A program made the position numbers and the translations under genes. From the NCBI RefSeq assembly GCF_052857255.1, contig NW_027526672.1, positions 93,523 through 157,522 on the forward strand: DNA of 64,000 bases, given 5' to 3'. A model generated the notes under the pieces. That model was not told the DNA's origin, did not search any database, and saw only the letters and a list, made by a program, of their open reading frames with translations. This DNA is from Amblyomma americanum (Eukaryota; Arthropoda; Arachnida; Ixodida; Ixodidae). Positions 46,960-59,002 of the stretch are shown here, piece after piece; positions within the stretch are counted from its first letter, which is position 1, and each line of letters begins with the position of its first letter.

Positions 46960-48633
46960 TGTTTCGCTGTATTAAGCAAGAATACATGCTTTTCGCGCAG
47001 TTATAAGAGAAAAAGTTTTGACGCGTATCAGAAGAACACTTGTAAAACCGATGTGTTGTGATTTAGCTCGTTTCGGTCTAAAACAGCTTGTTTCGCTGTA
47101 TTAAGCAAGAATACATGCTTTTCGCGCAGTTATAAGAGAAAAAGTTTTGACGCGTATTAGAGGAACACTTGTAAAACCGATGTGTTGTGATTTAGCTCGT
47201 TTCGGTCTAAAACAACTTGTTTCGCTGTATTAAGCAAGAATACATGCTTTTCGCGCAGTTATAAGAGAAAAAGTTTTGACGCGTATCAGAGGAACACTTG
47301 TAAAACCGATGTGTTCAGATTTAGCTCGTTTCGGTCTAAAACAGCTTGTTTCGTTGTATTAAGCACGAATACATGCTTTACGCGCAGTTATAGAAGAAAA
47401 AGTTTTGACGCGTATCAGAGACACTTGTAAAACCGATGTGTTCAGATTTAGCTCGTTTCGGTCAAAAACAGCTTGTTTCGTTGTATTAAGCACGAATACA
47501 TGCTTTTCGCGCAGTTAAAAGAGAAAAAGTTTTGACGAGTATCACGTGGAACACTTGTAATACCGATGTGTTGTGATTTAGCTCGTTTCGGTCTAAAACA
47601 GCTTGTTTCGCTGTATTAAGCAAGAATACATGCTTTTCGCGCCGTTATAAGAGAAAAAGTTTTGACGCGTATCAGAGGAACACTTGTAAACCGATGTGTT
47701 GTGATTTAGCTCATTTCGGTCTAAAACAGCTTGTTTCGCTGTATTAAGCAAGAATACATGCTTTTCGCGCAGTTATAAGAGAAAAAGTTTTGACGCGTAA
47801 CAGAGGAACACTTGTAAAACCGATGTGTTGTGATTTAGCTCGTTTCGGTCTAAAACAGCTTGTTTCGCTGTATTAAGCAAGAATACATGCTTTTCGCGCA
47901 GTTGTAAGAGAAAAAGTTTTGACGCGTATTAGAGGAACACTTGTAAAACCGATGTGTTGTGATTTAGCTCGTTTCGGTCTAAAACAACTTGTTTCGCTGT
48001 ATTAAGCAAGAATACATACTTTTCGCGCAGTTATAAGAGAAAAAGTTTTGACGCGTATCAGAGGAACACTTGTAAAACCGATGTGTTCAGATTTAGCTCG
48101 TTTCGGTCTAAAACAAGCTTGTTTCGTTGTATTAAGCGCGAATACATGCTTTACGCGCAGTTATAGAAGAAAAAGTTTTGACGCGTATCAGAGACACTTG
48201 TAAAACCGATGTGTTGTGATTTAGCTCGTTTCGGTCTAAAACAGCTTGTTTCGTTGTATTAAGCAAGAATACACGCTTTTCGCGCAGTTATAAGAGAAAA
48301 AGTTTTGACGCGTATTAGAGAGACACTTGTAAAACCGATGTGTTGTGATTTAGCTCGTTTCGGTCTAAAACAGCTTGTTTCGTTGTATTAAGCAAGAATA
48401 CATGCTTTTCGCGCAGTTATAAGAGAAAAAGTTTTGACGAGTATCACGTGGATACTTGTAAAACCGATGTGTTCAGATTTAGCTCGTTTCGGTCTAAAAC
48501 AGCTTGTTTCGTTGTATTAAGCACGAATACATGCTTTTCGCGCAGTTATAAGAGAAAAAGTTTTGACGAGTATCACGTGGAACACTTGTAATACCGATGT
48601 GTTGTGATTTAGCTCGTTTCGGTCTAAAACAGC
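46960..48633 (+). repeat. Nested 13-mer, copy 1 (1,674 bp)
   Basis: Inside the 47-mer. Classes: D-G-D-E-A-C-D, then D-G-D-E-B-A approximately, matching 48,634 onward. Anchors: ATACATACT 48,012/49,687 and ACACGC 48,271/49,945. One spacing is a base shorter because of a private inserted A in AAACAAGCTTG at about 48,112. Private here: GTAACAGAG (47,797) and AGTTGTAAG (about 47,902), both carried into the second 47-mer copy. Confidence 0.88.
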
Positions 48634-50395
48634 TTGTTTCGCTGTATTAAGCAAGAATACATGCTTTTCGCGCAGTTATAAGAGAAAAAGTTTTGACGCG
48701 TATCAGAGGAACACTTGTAAAACCGATGTGTTGTGATTTAGCTCGTTTCGGTCTAAAACAGCTTGTTTCGCTGTATTAAGCAAGAATACATGCTTTTCGC
48801 GCAGTTATAAGAGAAAAAGTTTTGACGCGTATTAGAGGAACACTTGTAAAACCGATGTGTTGTGATTTAGCTCGTTTCGGTCTAAAACAACTTGTTTCGC
48901 TGTATTAAGCAAGAATACATGCTTTTCGCGCAGTTATAAGAGAAAAAGTTTTGACGCGTATCAGAGGAACACTTGTAAAACCGATGTGTTCAGATTTAGC
49001 TCGTTTCGGTCTAAAACAGCTTGTTTCGTTGTATTAAGCACGAATACATGCTTTACGCGCAGTTATAGAAGAAAAAGTTTTGACGCGTATCAGAGACACT
49101 TGTAAAACCGATGTGTTCAGATTTAGCTCGTTTCGGTCAAAAACAGCTTGTTTCGTTGTATTAAGCACGAATACATGCTTTTCGCGCAGTTAAAAGAGAA
49201 AAAGTTTTGACGAGTATCACGTGGAACACTTGTAATACCGATGTGTTGTGATTTAGCTCGTTTCGGTCTAAAACAGCTTGTTTCGCTGTATTAAGCAAGA
49301 ATACATGCTTTTCGCGCCGTTATAAGAGAAAAAGTTTTGACGCGTATCAGAGGAACACTTGTAAACCGATGTGTTGTGATTTAGCTCATTTCGGTCTAAA
49401 ACAGCTTGTTTCGCTGTATTAAGCAAGAATACATGCTTTTCGCGCAGTTATAAGAGAAAAAGTTTTGACGCGTATTAGAGGAACACTTGTAAAACCGATG
49501 TGTTGTGATTTAGCTCGTTTCGGTCTAAAACAGCTTGTTTCGCTGTATTAAGCAAGAATACATGCTTTTCGCGCAGTTATAAGAGAAAAAGTTTTGACGC
49601 GTATTAGAGGAACACTTGTAAAACCGATGTGTTGTGATTTAGCTCGTTTCGGTCTAAAACAACTTGTTTCGCTGTATTAAGCAAGAATACATACTTTTCG
49701 CGCAGTTATAAGAGAAAAAGTTTTGACGCGTATCAGAGGAACACTTGTAAAACCGATGTGTTCAGATTTAGCTCGTTTCGGTCTAAAACAGCTTGTTTCG
49801 TTGTATTAAGCACGAATACATGCTTTACGCGCAGTTATAGAAGAAAAAGTTTTGACGCGTATCAGAGACACTTGTAAAACCGATGTGTTGTGATTTAGCT
49901 CGTTTCGGTCTAAAACAGCTTGTTTCGTTGTATTAAGCAAGAATACACGCTTTTCGCGCAGTTATAAGAGAAAAAGTTTTGACGCGTATTAGAGAGACAC
50001 TTGTAAAACCGATGTGTTGTGATTTAGCTCGTTTCGGTCTAAAACAGCTTGTTTCGTTGTATTAAGCAAGAATACATGCTTTTCGCGCAGTTATAAGAGA
50101 AAAAGTTTTGACGAGTATCACGTGGATACTTGTAAAACCGATGTGTTCAGATTTAGCTCGTTTCGGTCTAAAACAGCTTGTTTCGTTGTATTAAGCACGA
50201 ATACATGCTTTTCGCGCAGTTATAAGAGAAAAAGTTTTGACGAGTATCACGTGGAACACTTGTAATACCGATGTGTTGTGATTTAGCTCGTTTCGGTCTA
50301 AAACAGCTTGTTTCGCTGTATTAAGCAAGAATACATGCTTTTCGCGCAGTTATAAGAGAAAAAGTTTTGACGCGTATCAGAGGAACACTTGTAAA
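48634..50395 (+). repeat. Nested 13-mer, copy 2
   Basis: Second nested copy, 1.05 units long. It ends at about 50,400 where TTCAGA with TTTCGGCCTAAAAC and TTTTGTTG replaces the P-type continuation. From there the unit returns to monomers related to the diverged trio (50.57-50.85 kb). Confidence 0.87.
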
Positions 50396-51725
50396 ACCGA
50401 TGTGTTCAGATTTAGCTCGTTTCGGCCTAAAACAGCTTGTTTTGTTGTATTAAGCACGAATACATGCTTTACGCGCAGTTATAGAAGAAAAAGTTTAGAC
50501 GCGTATCAGAGGAACAATTGTAAAACCGATGTGTTGTGATTTAGCTCGTTTCGGTCTAAAACAGCTTGTTTCGCTGTATTAAGCAGGAATACATGCTTTT
50601 CGCGCAGTGATAAGAGAAAAAACTTTAAAGGCGTGTCACAGGGACACTTGTAAAAACCGATGTGTTCAGATTTACCTCGTTTCGGTCTAAAACAGCTTGT
50701 TTCGTTGGACTAAGCACGAATACATGCTTTTCGCGCAGCTATAAGAGAAAAAAGAGTTGACGCGTATCAGAGGAACACTTGTAAAACCGATGTGTTGTGA
50801 TTTAGCTCGTTTCGGTCTAAAACAGCTTCTTTCGTTGTATTAAGCAAGAATACATGCTTTTCGCGCAGTTATAAGAGAAAAAGTTTTGACGCGTATCAGA
50901 GGAACACTTGTAAAACCGATGTGTTCAGATTTAGCTCGTTTCGGTCTAAAACAGCTTGTTTCGTTGTATTAAGCAAGAATACATGATTTCGCGCAGTTAT
51001 AAGAGAAAAAGTTTTGACGAGTATCACGTGGATACTTGTAAAACCGATGTGTTCAGATTTAGCTCGTTTCGGTCTAAAACAGCTTGTTTCGTTGTATTAA
51101 GCACGAATACATGCTTTTCGCGCAGTTAAAAGAGAAAAAGTTTTGACGAGTATCACGTGGAACACTTGTAATACCGATGTGTTGTGATTTAGCTCATTTC
51201 GGTCTAAAACAGCTTGTTTCGCTGTATTAAGCAAGAATACATGCTTTTCGCGCAGTTATAAGTGAAAAAGTTTTGACGCGTATCAGAGGAACACTTGTAA
51301 AACCGATGTGTTGTGATTTAGCTCGTTTCGGTCTAAAACAGCTTGTTTCGCTGTATTAAGCAAGAATACATGCTTTTCGCGCAGTTATAAGAGAAAAAGT
51401 TTTGACGCGTATTAGAGGAACACTTGTAAAAGCGATGTGTTCAGATTTAGCTCGTTTCGGTCTAAAACAGCTTGTTTCGTTGTATTAAGCACGAATACAT
51501 GCTTTACACGCAGTTATAGAAGAAAAAGTTTTGACGCGTATTAGAGAGACACTTGCAAAACCGATTTGTTGTGATTTAGCTCGTTTCGGTCTAAAACAGC
51601 TTGTTTCGTTGTATTAAGCAAGAATACATGCTTTTCGCGCAGTTATAAGAGAAAAAGGTTTGACGCGTATCAGAGGAACACTTGTAAAACCGATGTGTTC
51701 AGATTTAGCTCGTTTCGGTCTAAAA

Positions 51726-51855
51726 CAGCTTGTTTCGTTGTATTAAGCAAGAATACATGCTTTTCGCGCAGCTATAAGAGAAAAAAGAGTTGACGCGTAT
51801 CAGAGGAACACTTGTAAAACCGATGTGTTGTGATTTAGCTCGTTTCGGTCTAAAA
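51726..51855 (+). repeat. Chimeric monomer at the 47-mer junction
   Basis: The left half reads CGTTGTATTAAGCAAG as in ordinary monomers, the right half CAGCTATAAG with AAAAAAGAGTTGAC, which elsewhere is always joined to CGTTGGACTAAGCACG (29.17, 32.39, 37.29, 45.81, 50.71, 56.77, 61.02 kb). The crossover that doubled the 47-mer must lie between about 51,741 and 51,770. Confidence 0.88.
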
Positions 51856-54800
51856 CAGCTTCTTTCGCTGTATTAAGCAAGAATACATGATTTTCGCGCA
51901 GTTATAAGAGAAAAAAATTTGACGCGTGTCAGAGGAACACTTGTAAAACCGATGTGTTGTGATTTAGCTCGTTTTGGTCTAAAACAGCTTGTTTCGCTGT
52001 ATTAAGCAAGAATACATGCTTTTCGCGCAGTTATAAGAGAAAAAGTTTTGACGCGTATTAGAGAGACACTTGTAAAACCGATGTGTTGTGATTTAGCTCT
52101 TTTCGGTCTAAAACAGCTTGTTTCGTTGTATTAAGCAAGAATACATGCTTTTCGCGCAGTTATAAGAGAAAAAGTTTTGACGAGTATCACGTGGATACTT
52201 GTAAAACCGATGTGTTCAGATTTAGCTTGTTTCGGTCTAAAACAGCTTGTTTCGTTGTATTAAGCACGAATACATGCTTTTCGCGCAGTTATAAGAGAAA
52301 AAGTTTTGGACGAGTATCACGTGGAACACTTGTAATACCGATGTGTTGTGATTTAGCTCGTTTCGGTCTAAAACAGCTTGATTCGCTGTATTAAGCAAGA
52401 ATACATGCTTTTCGCGCAGTTAAAAAAGAAAAAGTTTTGACGCGTATCAGAGGAACACTTGTAAAACCGATGTGTTGTGATTTAGCTCATTTCGGTCTAA
52501 AACAGCTTGTTTCGCTGTATTAAGCAAGAATACATGCTTTTCGCGCAGTTATAAGAGAAAAAGTTTTGACGAGTATCACGTGGATACTTGTAAAACCGAT
52601 GTGTTCAGATTTAGCTCGTTTCGGTCTAAAACAGCTTGTTTCGTTGTATTAAGCAAGAATACATGCTTTTCGCGCAGTTATAAGAGAAAAAGTTTTGACG
52701 CGTATTAGAGAGACACTTGTAAAACCGATTTGTTGTGATTTAGCTCGTTTCGGTCTAAAACAGCTTGTTTCGTTGTATTAAGCAAGAATACATGCTTTTC
52801 GCGCAGTTATAAGAGAAAAAGTTTTGACGAGTATCACGTGGAACACTTGTAATACCGATGTGTTGTGATTTAGCTCGTTTCGGTCTAAAACAGCTTGTTT
52901 CGCTGTATTAAGCAAGAATACATGCTTTTCGCGCCGTTATAAGAGAGAAAGTTTTGACGCGTATCAGAGGAACACTTGTAAACCGATGTGTTGTGATTTA
53001 GCTCATTTCGGTCTAAAACAGCTTGTTTCGCTGTATTAAGCAAGAATACATGCTTTTCGCGCAGTTATAAGAGAAAAAGTTTGACGCGTATCAGAAGAAC
53101 ACTTGTAAAAACCGATGTGTTGTGATTTAGCTCGTTTCGGTCTAAAACAGCTTGTTTCGCTGTATTAAGCAAGAATACATGCTTTTCGCGCAGTTATAAG
53201 AGAAAAAGTTTTGACGCGTATTAGAGGAACACTTGTAAAACCGATGTGTTGTGATTTAGCTCGTTTCGGTCTAAAACAACTTGTTTCGCTGTATTAAGCA
53301 AGAATACATGCTTTTCGCGCAGTTATAAGAGAAAAAGTTTTGACGCGTATCAGAGGAACACTTGTAAAACCGATGTGTTCAGATTTAGCTCGTTTCGGTC
53401 TAAAACAGCTTGTTTCGTTGTATTAAGCACGAATACATGCTTTACGCGCAGTTATAGAAGAAAAAGTTTTGACGCGTATCAGAGACACTTGTAAAACCGA
53501 TGTGTTCAGATTTAGCTCGTTTCGGTCAAAAACAGCTTGTTTCGTTGTATTAAGCACGAATACATGCTTTTCGCGCAGTTAAAAGAGAAAAAGTTTTGAC
53601 GAGTATCACGTGGAACACTTGTAATACCGATGTGTTGTGATTTAGCTCGTTTCGGTCTAAAACAGCTTGTTTCGCTGTATTAAGCAAGAATACATGCTTT
53701 TCGCGCCGTTATAAGAGAAAAAGTTTTGACGCGTATCAGAGGAACACTTGTAAACCGATGTGTTGTGATTTAGCTCATTTCGGTCTAAAACAGCTTGTTT
53801 CGCTGTATTAAGCAAGAATACATGCTTTTCGCGCAGTTATAAGAGAAAAAGTTTTGACGCGTAACAGAGGAACACTTGTAAAACCGATGTGTTGTGATTT
53901 AGCTCGTTTCGGTCTAAAACAGCTTGTTTCGCTGTATTAAGCAAGAATACATGCTTTTCGCGCAGTTGTAAGAGAAAAAGTTTTGACGCGTATTAGAGGA
54001 ACACTTGTAAAACCGATGTGTTGTGATTTAGCTCGTTTCGGTCTAAAACAACTTGTTTCGCTGTATTAAGCAAGAATACATACTTTTCGCGCAGTTATAA
54101 GAGAAAAAGTTTTGACGCGTATCAGAGGAACACTTGTAAAACCGATGTGTTCAGATTTAGCTCGTTTCGGTCTAAAACAGCTTGTTTCGTTGTATTAAGC
54201 GCGAATACATGCTTTACGCGCAGTTATAGAAGAAAAAGTTTTGACGCGTATCAGAGACACTTGTAAAACCGATGTGTTGTGATTTAGCTCGTTTCGGTCT
54301 AAAACAGCTTGTTTCGTTGTATTAAGCAAGAATACACGCTTTTCGCGCAGTTATAAGAGAAAAAGTTTTGACGCGTATTAGAGAGACACTTGTAAAACCG
54401 ATGTGTTGTGATTTAGCTCGTTTCGGTCTAAAACAGCTTGTTTCGTTGTATTAAGCAAGAATACATGCTTTTCGCGCAGTTATAAGAGAAAAAGTTTTGA
54501 CGAGTATCACGTGGATACTTGTAAAACCGATGTGTTCAGATTTAGCTCGTTTCGGTCTAAAACAGCTTGTTTCGTTGTATTAAGCACGAATACATGCTTT
54601 TCGCGCAGTTATAAGAGAAAAAGTTTTGACGAGTATCACGTGGAACACTTGTAATACCGATGTGTTGTGATTTAGCTCGTTTCGGTCTAAAACAGCTTGT
54701 TTCGCTGTATTAAGCAAGAATACATGCTTTTCGCGCAGTTATAAGAGAAAAAGTTTTGACGCGTATCAGAGGAACACTTGTAAAACCGATGTGTTGTGAT

Positions 54801-57800
54801 TTAGCTCGTTTCGGTCTAAAACAGCTTGTTTCGCTGTATTAAGCAAGAATACATGCTTTTCGCGCAGTTATAAGAGAAAAAGTTTTGACGCGTATTAGAG
54901 GAACACTTGTAAAACCGATGTGTTGTGATTTAGCTCGTTTCGGTCTAAAACAACTTGTTTCGCTGTATTAAGCAAGAATACATGCTTTTCGCGCAGTTAT
55001 AAGAGAAAAAGTTTTGACGCGTATCAGAGGAACACTTGTAAAACCGATGTGTTCAGATTTAGCTCGTTTCGGTCTAAAACAGCTTGTTTCGTTGTATTAA
55101 GCACGAATACATGCTTTACGCGCAGTTATAGAAGAAAAGTTTTGACGCGTATCAGAGACACTTGTAAAACCGATGTGTTCAGATTTAGCTCGTTTCGGTC
55201 AAAAACAGCTTGTTTCGTTGTATTAAGCACGAATACATGCTTTTCGCGCAGTTAAAAGAGAAAAAGTTTTGACGAGTATCACGTGGAACACTTGTAATAC
55301 CGATGTGTTGTGATTTAGCTCGTTTCGGTCTAAAACAGCTTGTTTCGCTGTATTAAGCAAGAATACATGCTTTTCGCGCCGTTATAAGAGAAAAAGTTTT
55401 GACGCGTATCAGAGGAACACTTGTAAACCGATGTGTTGTGATTTAGCTCATTTCGGTCTAAAACAGCTTGTTTCGCTGTATTAAGCAAGAATACATGCTT
55501 TTCGCGCAGTTATAAGAGAAAAAGTTTTGACGCGTATTAGAGGAACACTTGTAAAACCGATGTGTTGTGATTTAGCTCGTTTCGGTCTAAAACAGCTTGT
55601 TTCGCTGTATTAAGCAAGAATACATGCTTTTCGCGCAGTTATAAGAGAAAAAGTTTTGACGCGTATTAGAGGAACACTTGTAAAACCGATGTGTTGTGAT
55701 TTAGCTCGTTTCGGTCTAAAACAACTTGTTTCGCTGTATTAAGCAAGAATACATACTTTTCGCGCAGTTATAAGAGAAAAAGTTTTGACGCGTATCAGAG
55801 GAACACTTGTAAAACCGATGTGTTCAGATTTAGCTCGTTTCGGTCTAAAACAGCTTGTTTCGTTGTATTAAGCACGAATACATGCTTTACGCGCAGTTAT
55901 AGAAGAAAAAGTTTTGACGCGTATCAGAGACACTTGTAAAACCGATGTGTTGTGATTTAGCTCGTTTCGGTCTAAAACAGCTTGTTTCGTTGTATTAAGC
56001 AAGAATACACGCTTTTCGCGCAGTTATAAGAGAAAAAGTTTTGACGCGTATTAGAGAGACACTTGTAAAACCGATGTGTTGTGATTTAGCTCGTTTCGGT
56101 CTAAAACAGCTTGTTTCGTTGTATTAAGCAAGAATACATGCTTTTCGCGCAGTTATAAGAGAAAAAGTTTTGACGAGTATCACGTGGATACTTGTAAAAC
56201 CGATGTGTTCAGATTTAGCTCGTTTCGGTCTAAAACAGCTTGTTTCGTTGTATTAAGCACGAATACATGCTTTTCGCGCAGTTATAAGAGAAAAAGTTTT
56301 GACGAGTATCACGTGGAACACTTGTAATACCGATGTGTTGTGATTTAGCTCGTTTCGGTCTAAAACAGCTTGTTTCGCTGTATTAAGCAAGAATACATGC
56401 TTTTCGCGCAGTTATAAGAGAAAAAGTTTTGACGCGTATCAGAGGAACACTTGTAAAACCGATGTGTTCAGATTTAGCTCGTTTCGGCCTAAAACAGCTT
56501 GTTTTGTTGTATTAAGCACGAATACATGCTTTACGCGCAGTTATAGAAGAAAAAGTTTAGACGCGTATCAGAGGAACAATTGTAAAACCGATGTGTTGTG
56601 ATTTAGCTCGTTTCGGTCTAAAACAGCTTGTTTCGCTGTATTAAGCAGGAATACATGCTTTTCGCGCAGTGATAAGAGAAAAAACTTTAAAGGCGTGTCA
56701 CAGGGACACTTGTAAAACCGATGTGTTCAGATTTACCTCGTTTCGGTCTAAAACAGCTTGTTTCGTTGGACTAAGCACGAATACATGCTTTTCGCGCAGC
56801 TATAAGAGAAAAAAGAGTTGACGCGTATCAGAGGAACACTTGTAAAACCGATGTGTTGTGATTTAGCTCGTTTCGGTCTAAAACAGCTTCTTTCGTTGTA
56901 TTAAGCAAGAATACATGCTTTTCGCGCAGTTATAAGAGAAAAAGTTTTGACGCGTATCAGAGGAACACTTGTAAAACCGATGTGTTCAGATTTAGCTCGT
57001 TTCGGTCTAAAACAGCTTGTTTCGTTGTATTAAGCAAGAATACATGATTTCGCGCAGTTATAAGAGAAAAAGTTTTGACGAGTATCACGTGGATACTTGT
57101 AAAACCGATGTGTTCAGATTTAGCTCGTTTCGGTCTAAAACAGCTTGTTTCGTTGTATTAAGCACGAATACATGCTTTTCGCGCAGTTAAAAGAGAAAAA
57201 GTTTTGACGAGTATCACGTGGAACACTTGTAATACCGATGTGTTGTGATTTAGCTCATTTCGGTCTAAAACAGCTTGTTTCGCTGTATTAAGCAAGAATA
57301 CATGCTTTTCGCGCAGTTATAAGTGAAAAAGTTTTGACGCGTATCAGAGGAACACTTGTAAAACCGATGTGTTGTGATTTAGCTCGTTTCGGTCTAAAAC
57401 AGCTTGTTTCGCTGTATTAAGCAAGAATACATGCTTTTCGCGCAGTTATAAGAGAAAAAGTTTTGACGCGTATTAGAGGAACACTTGTAAAAGCGATGTG
57501 TTCAGATTTAGCTCGTTTCGGTCTAAAACAGCTTGTTTCGTTGTATTAAGCACGAATACATGCTTTACACGCAGTTATAGAAGAAAAAGTTTTGACGCGT
57601 ATTAGAGAGACACTTGCAAAACCGATTTGTTGTGATTTAGCTCGTTTCGGTCTAAAACAGCTTGTTTCGTTGTATTAAGCAAGAATACATGCTTTTCGCG
57701 CAGTTATAAGAGAAAAAGGTTTGACGCGTATCAGAGGAACACTTGTAAAACCGATGTGTTCAGATTTAGCTCGTTTCGGTCTAAAACAGCTTGTTTCGTT

Positions 57801-57808
57801 GTATTAAG
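51770..57808 (+). repeat. HOR family 4, 47-mer unit, copy 2
   Basis: Tandem second copy of 45,836-51,745. It keeps the class B monomer (with AGCTCTTTTCGG) at 52.05 kb that copy 1 lost. Private one-base indels: GTTTTGGACG (about 52,307), AAGTTTGACG (about 53,080), GTAAAAACC (about 53,107) and GAAGAAAAGT (about 55,135). It departs from copy 1 at about 57,808 (AAGCACG with CTTTACGCG in place of AAGCAAG). Confidence 0.92.
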
Positions 57809-59002
57809 CACGAATACATGCTTTACGCGCAGTTATAGAAGAAAAAGTTTTGAAGCGTATCAGAGACACTTGTAAAATCGATGTGTTGTGATTTAGCTCG
57901 TTTCGGTCTAAAACAGCTTGTTTCGTTGTATTAAGCAAGAATACACGCTTTTCGCGCAGTTATAAGAGAAAAGTTTTGACGCGTATTAGAGAGACACTTG
58001 TAAAACCGATGTGTTGTCATTTAGCTCGTTTCGGTCTAAAACAGCTTGTTTCGTTGTATTAAGCAAGAATACATGCTTTTCGCGCAGTTATAAGAGAAAA
58101 AGTTTTGACGAGTATCACGTGGATACTTGTAAAACCGATGTGTTCAGATTTAGCTCGTTTCGGTCTAAAACAGCTTGTTTCGTTGTATTAAGCACGAATA
58201 CATGCTTTTCGCGCAGTTATAAGAGAAAAAGTTTTGACGAGTATCACGTGGAACAGTTGTAATACCGATGTGTTGTGATTTAGCTCGTTTCGGTCTAAAA
58301 CAGCTTGTTTCGCTGTATTAAGCAAGAATACATGCTTTTCTCGCAGTTATAAGAGAAAATGTTTTGACGCGTATCAGAGGAACACATGTAAAACCGATGT
58401 GTTGTGATTTAGCTCGTTTCGGTCTAAAACAGCTTGTTTCGTTGTATTAAGCAAGAATACATGCTTTTCGCGCAGTTATAAGAGAAAAAGTTTTGACGAG
58501 TATCACGTGGATACTTGTAAAACCGATGTGTTCAGATTTAGCTCGTTTCGGTCTAAAACAGCTTGTTTCGTTGTATTAAGCACGAATACATGCTTTTCGC
58601 GCAGTTATAAGAGAAAAAGTTTTGACGCGTATCAGAGGAACACTTGTAAAACCGATGTGTTCAGATTTAGCTCGTTTCGGTCTAAAACAGCTTGTTTCGT
58701 TGTATTAAGCACGAATACATGCTTTACGCGCAGTTATAGAAGAAAAAGTTTTGACGCGTATCAGAGACACTTGTAAAACCGATGTGTTCACATTTAGCTC
58801 GTTTCGGTCAAAAACAGCTTGTTTCGTTGTATTAAGCACGAATACATGCTTTTCGCGCAGTTAAAAGAGAAAAAGTTTTGACGAGTATCACGTGGAACAC
58901 TTGTAATACCGATGTGTTGTGATTTAGCTCGTTTCGGTCTAAAACAGCTTGTTTCGCTGTATTAAGCAAGAATACATGCTTTTCGCGCCGTTATAAGAGA
59001 AA
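57809..59002 (+). repeat. 37-mer-spaced block, copy 1
   Basis: Recurs at about 62,578-63,772 at an offset of 4,769-4,770 bp. Anchors: AAAATCGATG 57,873/62,642; GAACAGTTG 58,251/63,021; GAACACATG 58,380/63,150; TTCACATTT 58,787/63,557. The stretch about 58,395-58,620 differs in class order between the copies (P then A here, Q then G in the later copy), a local replacement of about two monomers. Confidence 0.88.

Larger units (their letters stand above)
45836..51769 (+). repeat. HOR family 4, 47-mer unit, copy 1 (46 monomers)
   Basis: Recurs from 51,770. Anchors with their spacing: AGCTATAAG 45,836/51,770 (5,934); AGAAGAAC about 47,031/53,094 (6,063); GTAACAGAG 47,797/53,861 (6,064); TTTCGGCC 50,424/56,486 (6,062); ATAAGTGAAAAAG about 51,255/57,317 (6,062). 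The first spacing is one monomer shorter because this copy lost a class B at 46.1 kb. Both copies share a second one-monomer loss at about 46.74/52.82 kb (no class A between class B and class C), so that loss came first. Confidence 0.92.

Noticed and set aside
52191..52394. 67-residue open frame
   Set aside because: It exists only because of a private one-base insertion (GTTTTGGACG) that shifts frame past the usual stop.
55049..55255. 68-residue open frame
   Set aside because: It depends on a private one-base loss (GAAGAAAAGT at about 55,135) that merges two frames of adjacent monomers.
58011..58776. 83- and 89-residue open frames
   Set aside because: Runs of class A and Q-type D monomers are open for 43 codons each; these are the longest such runs but are still satellite.
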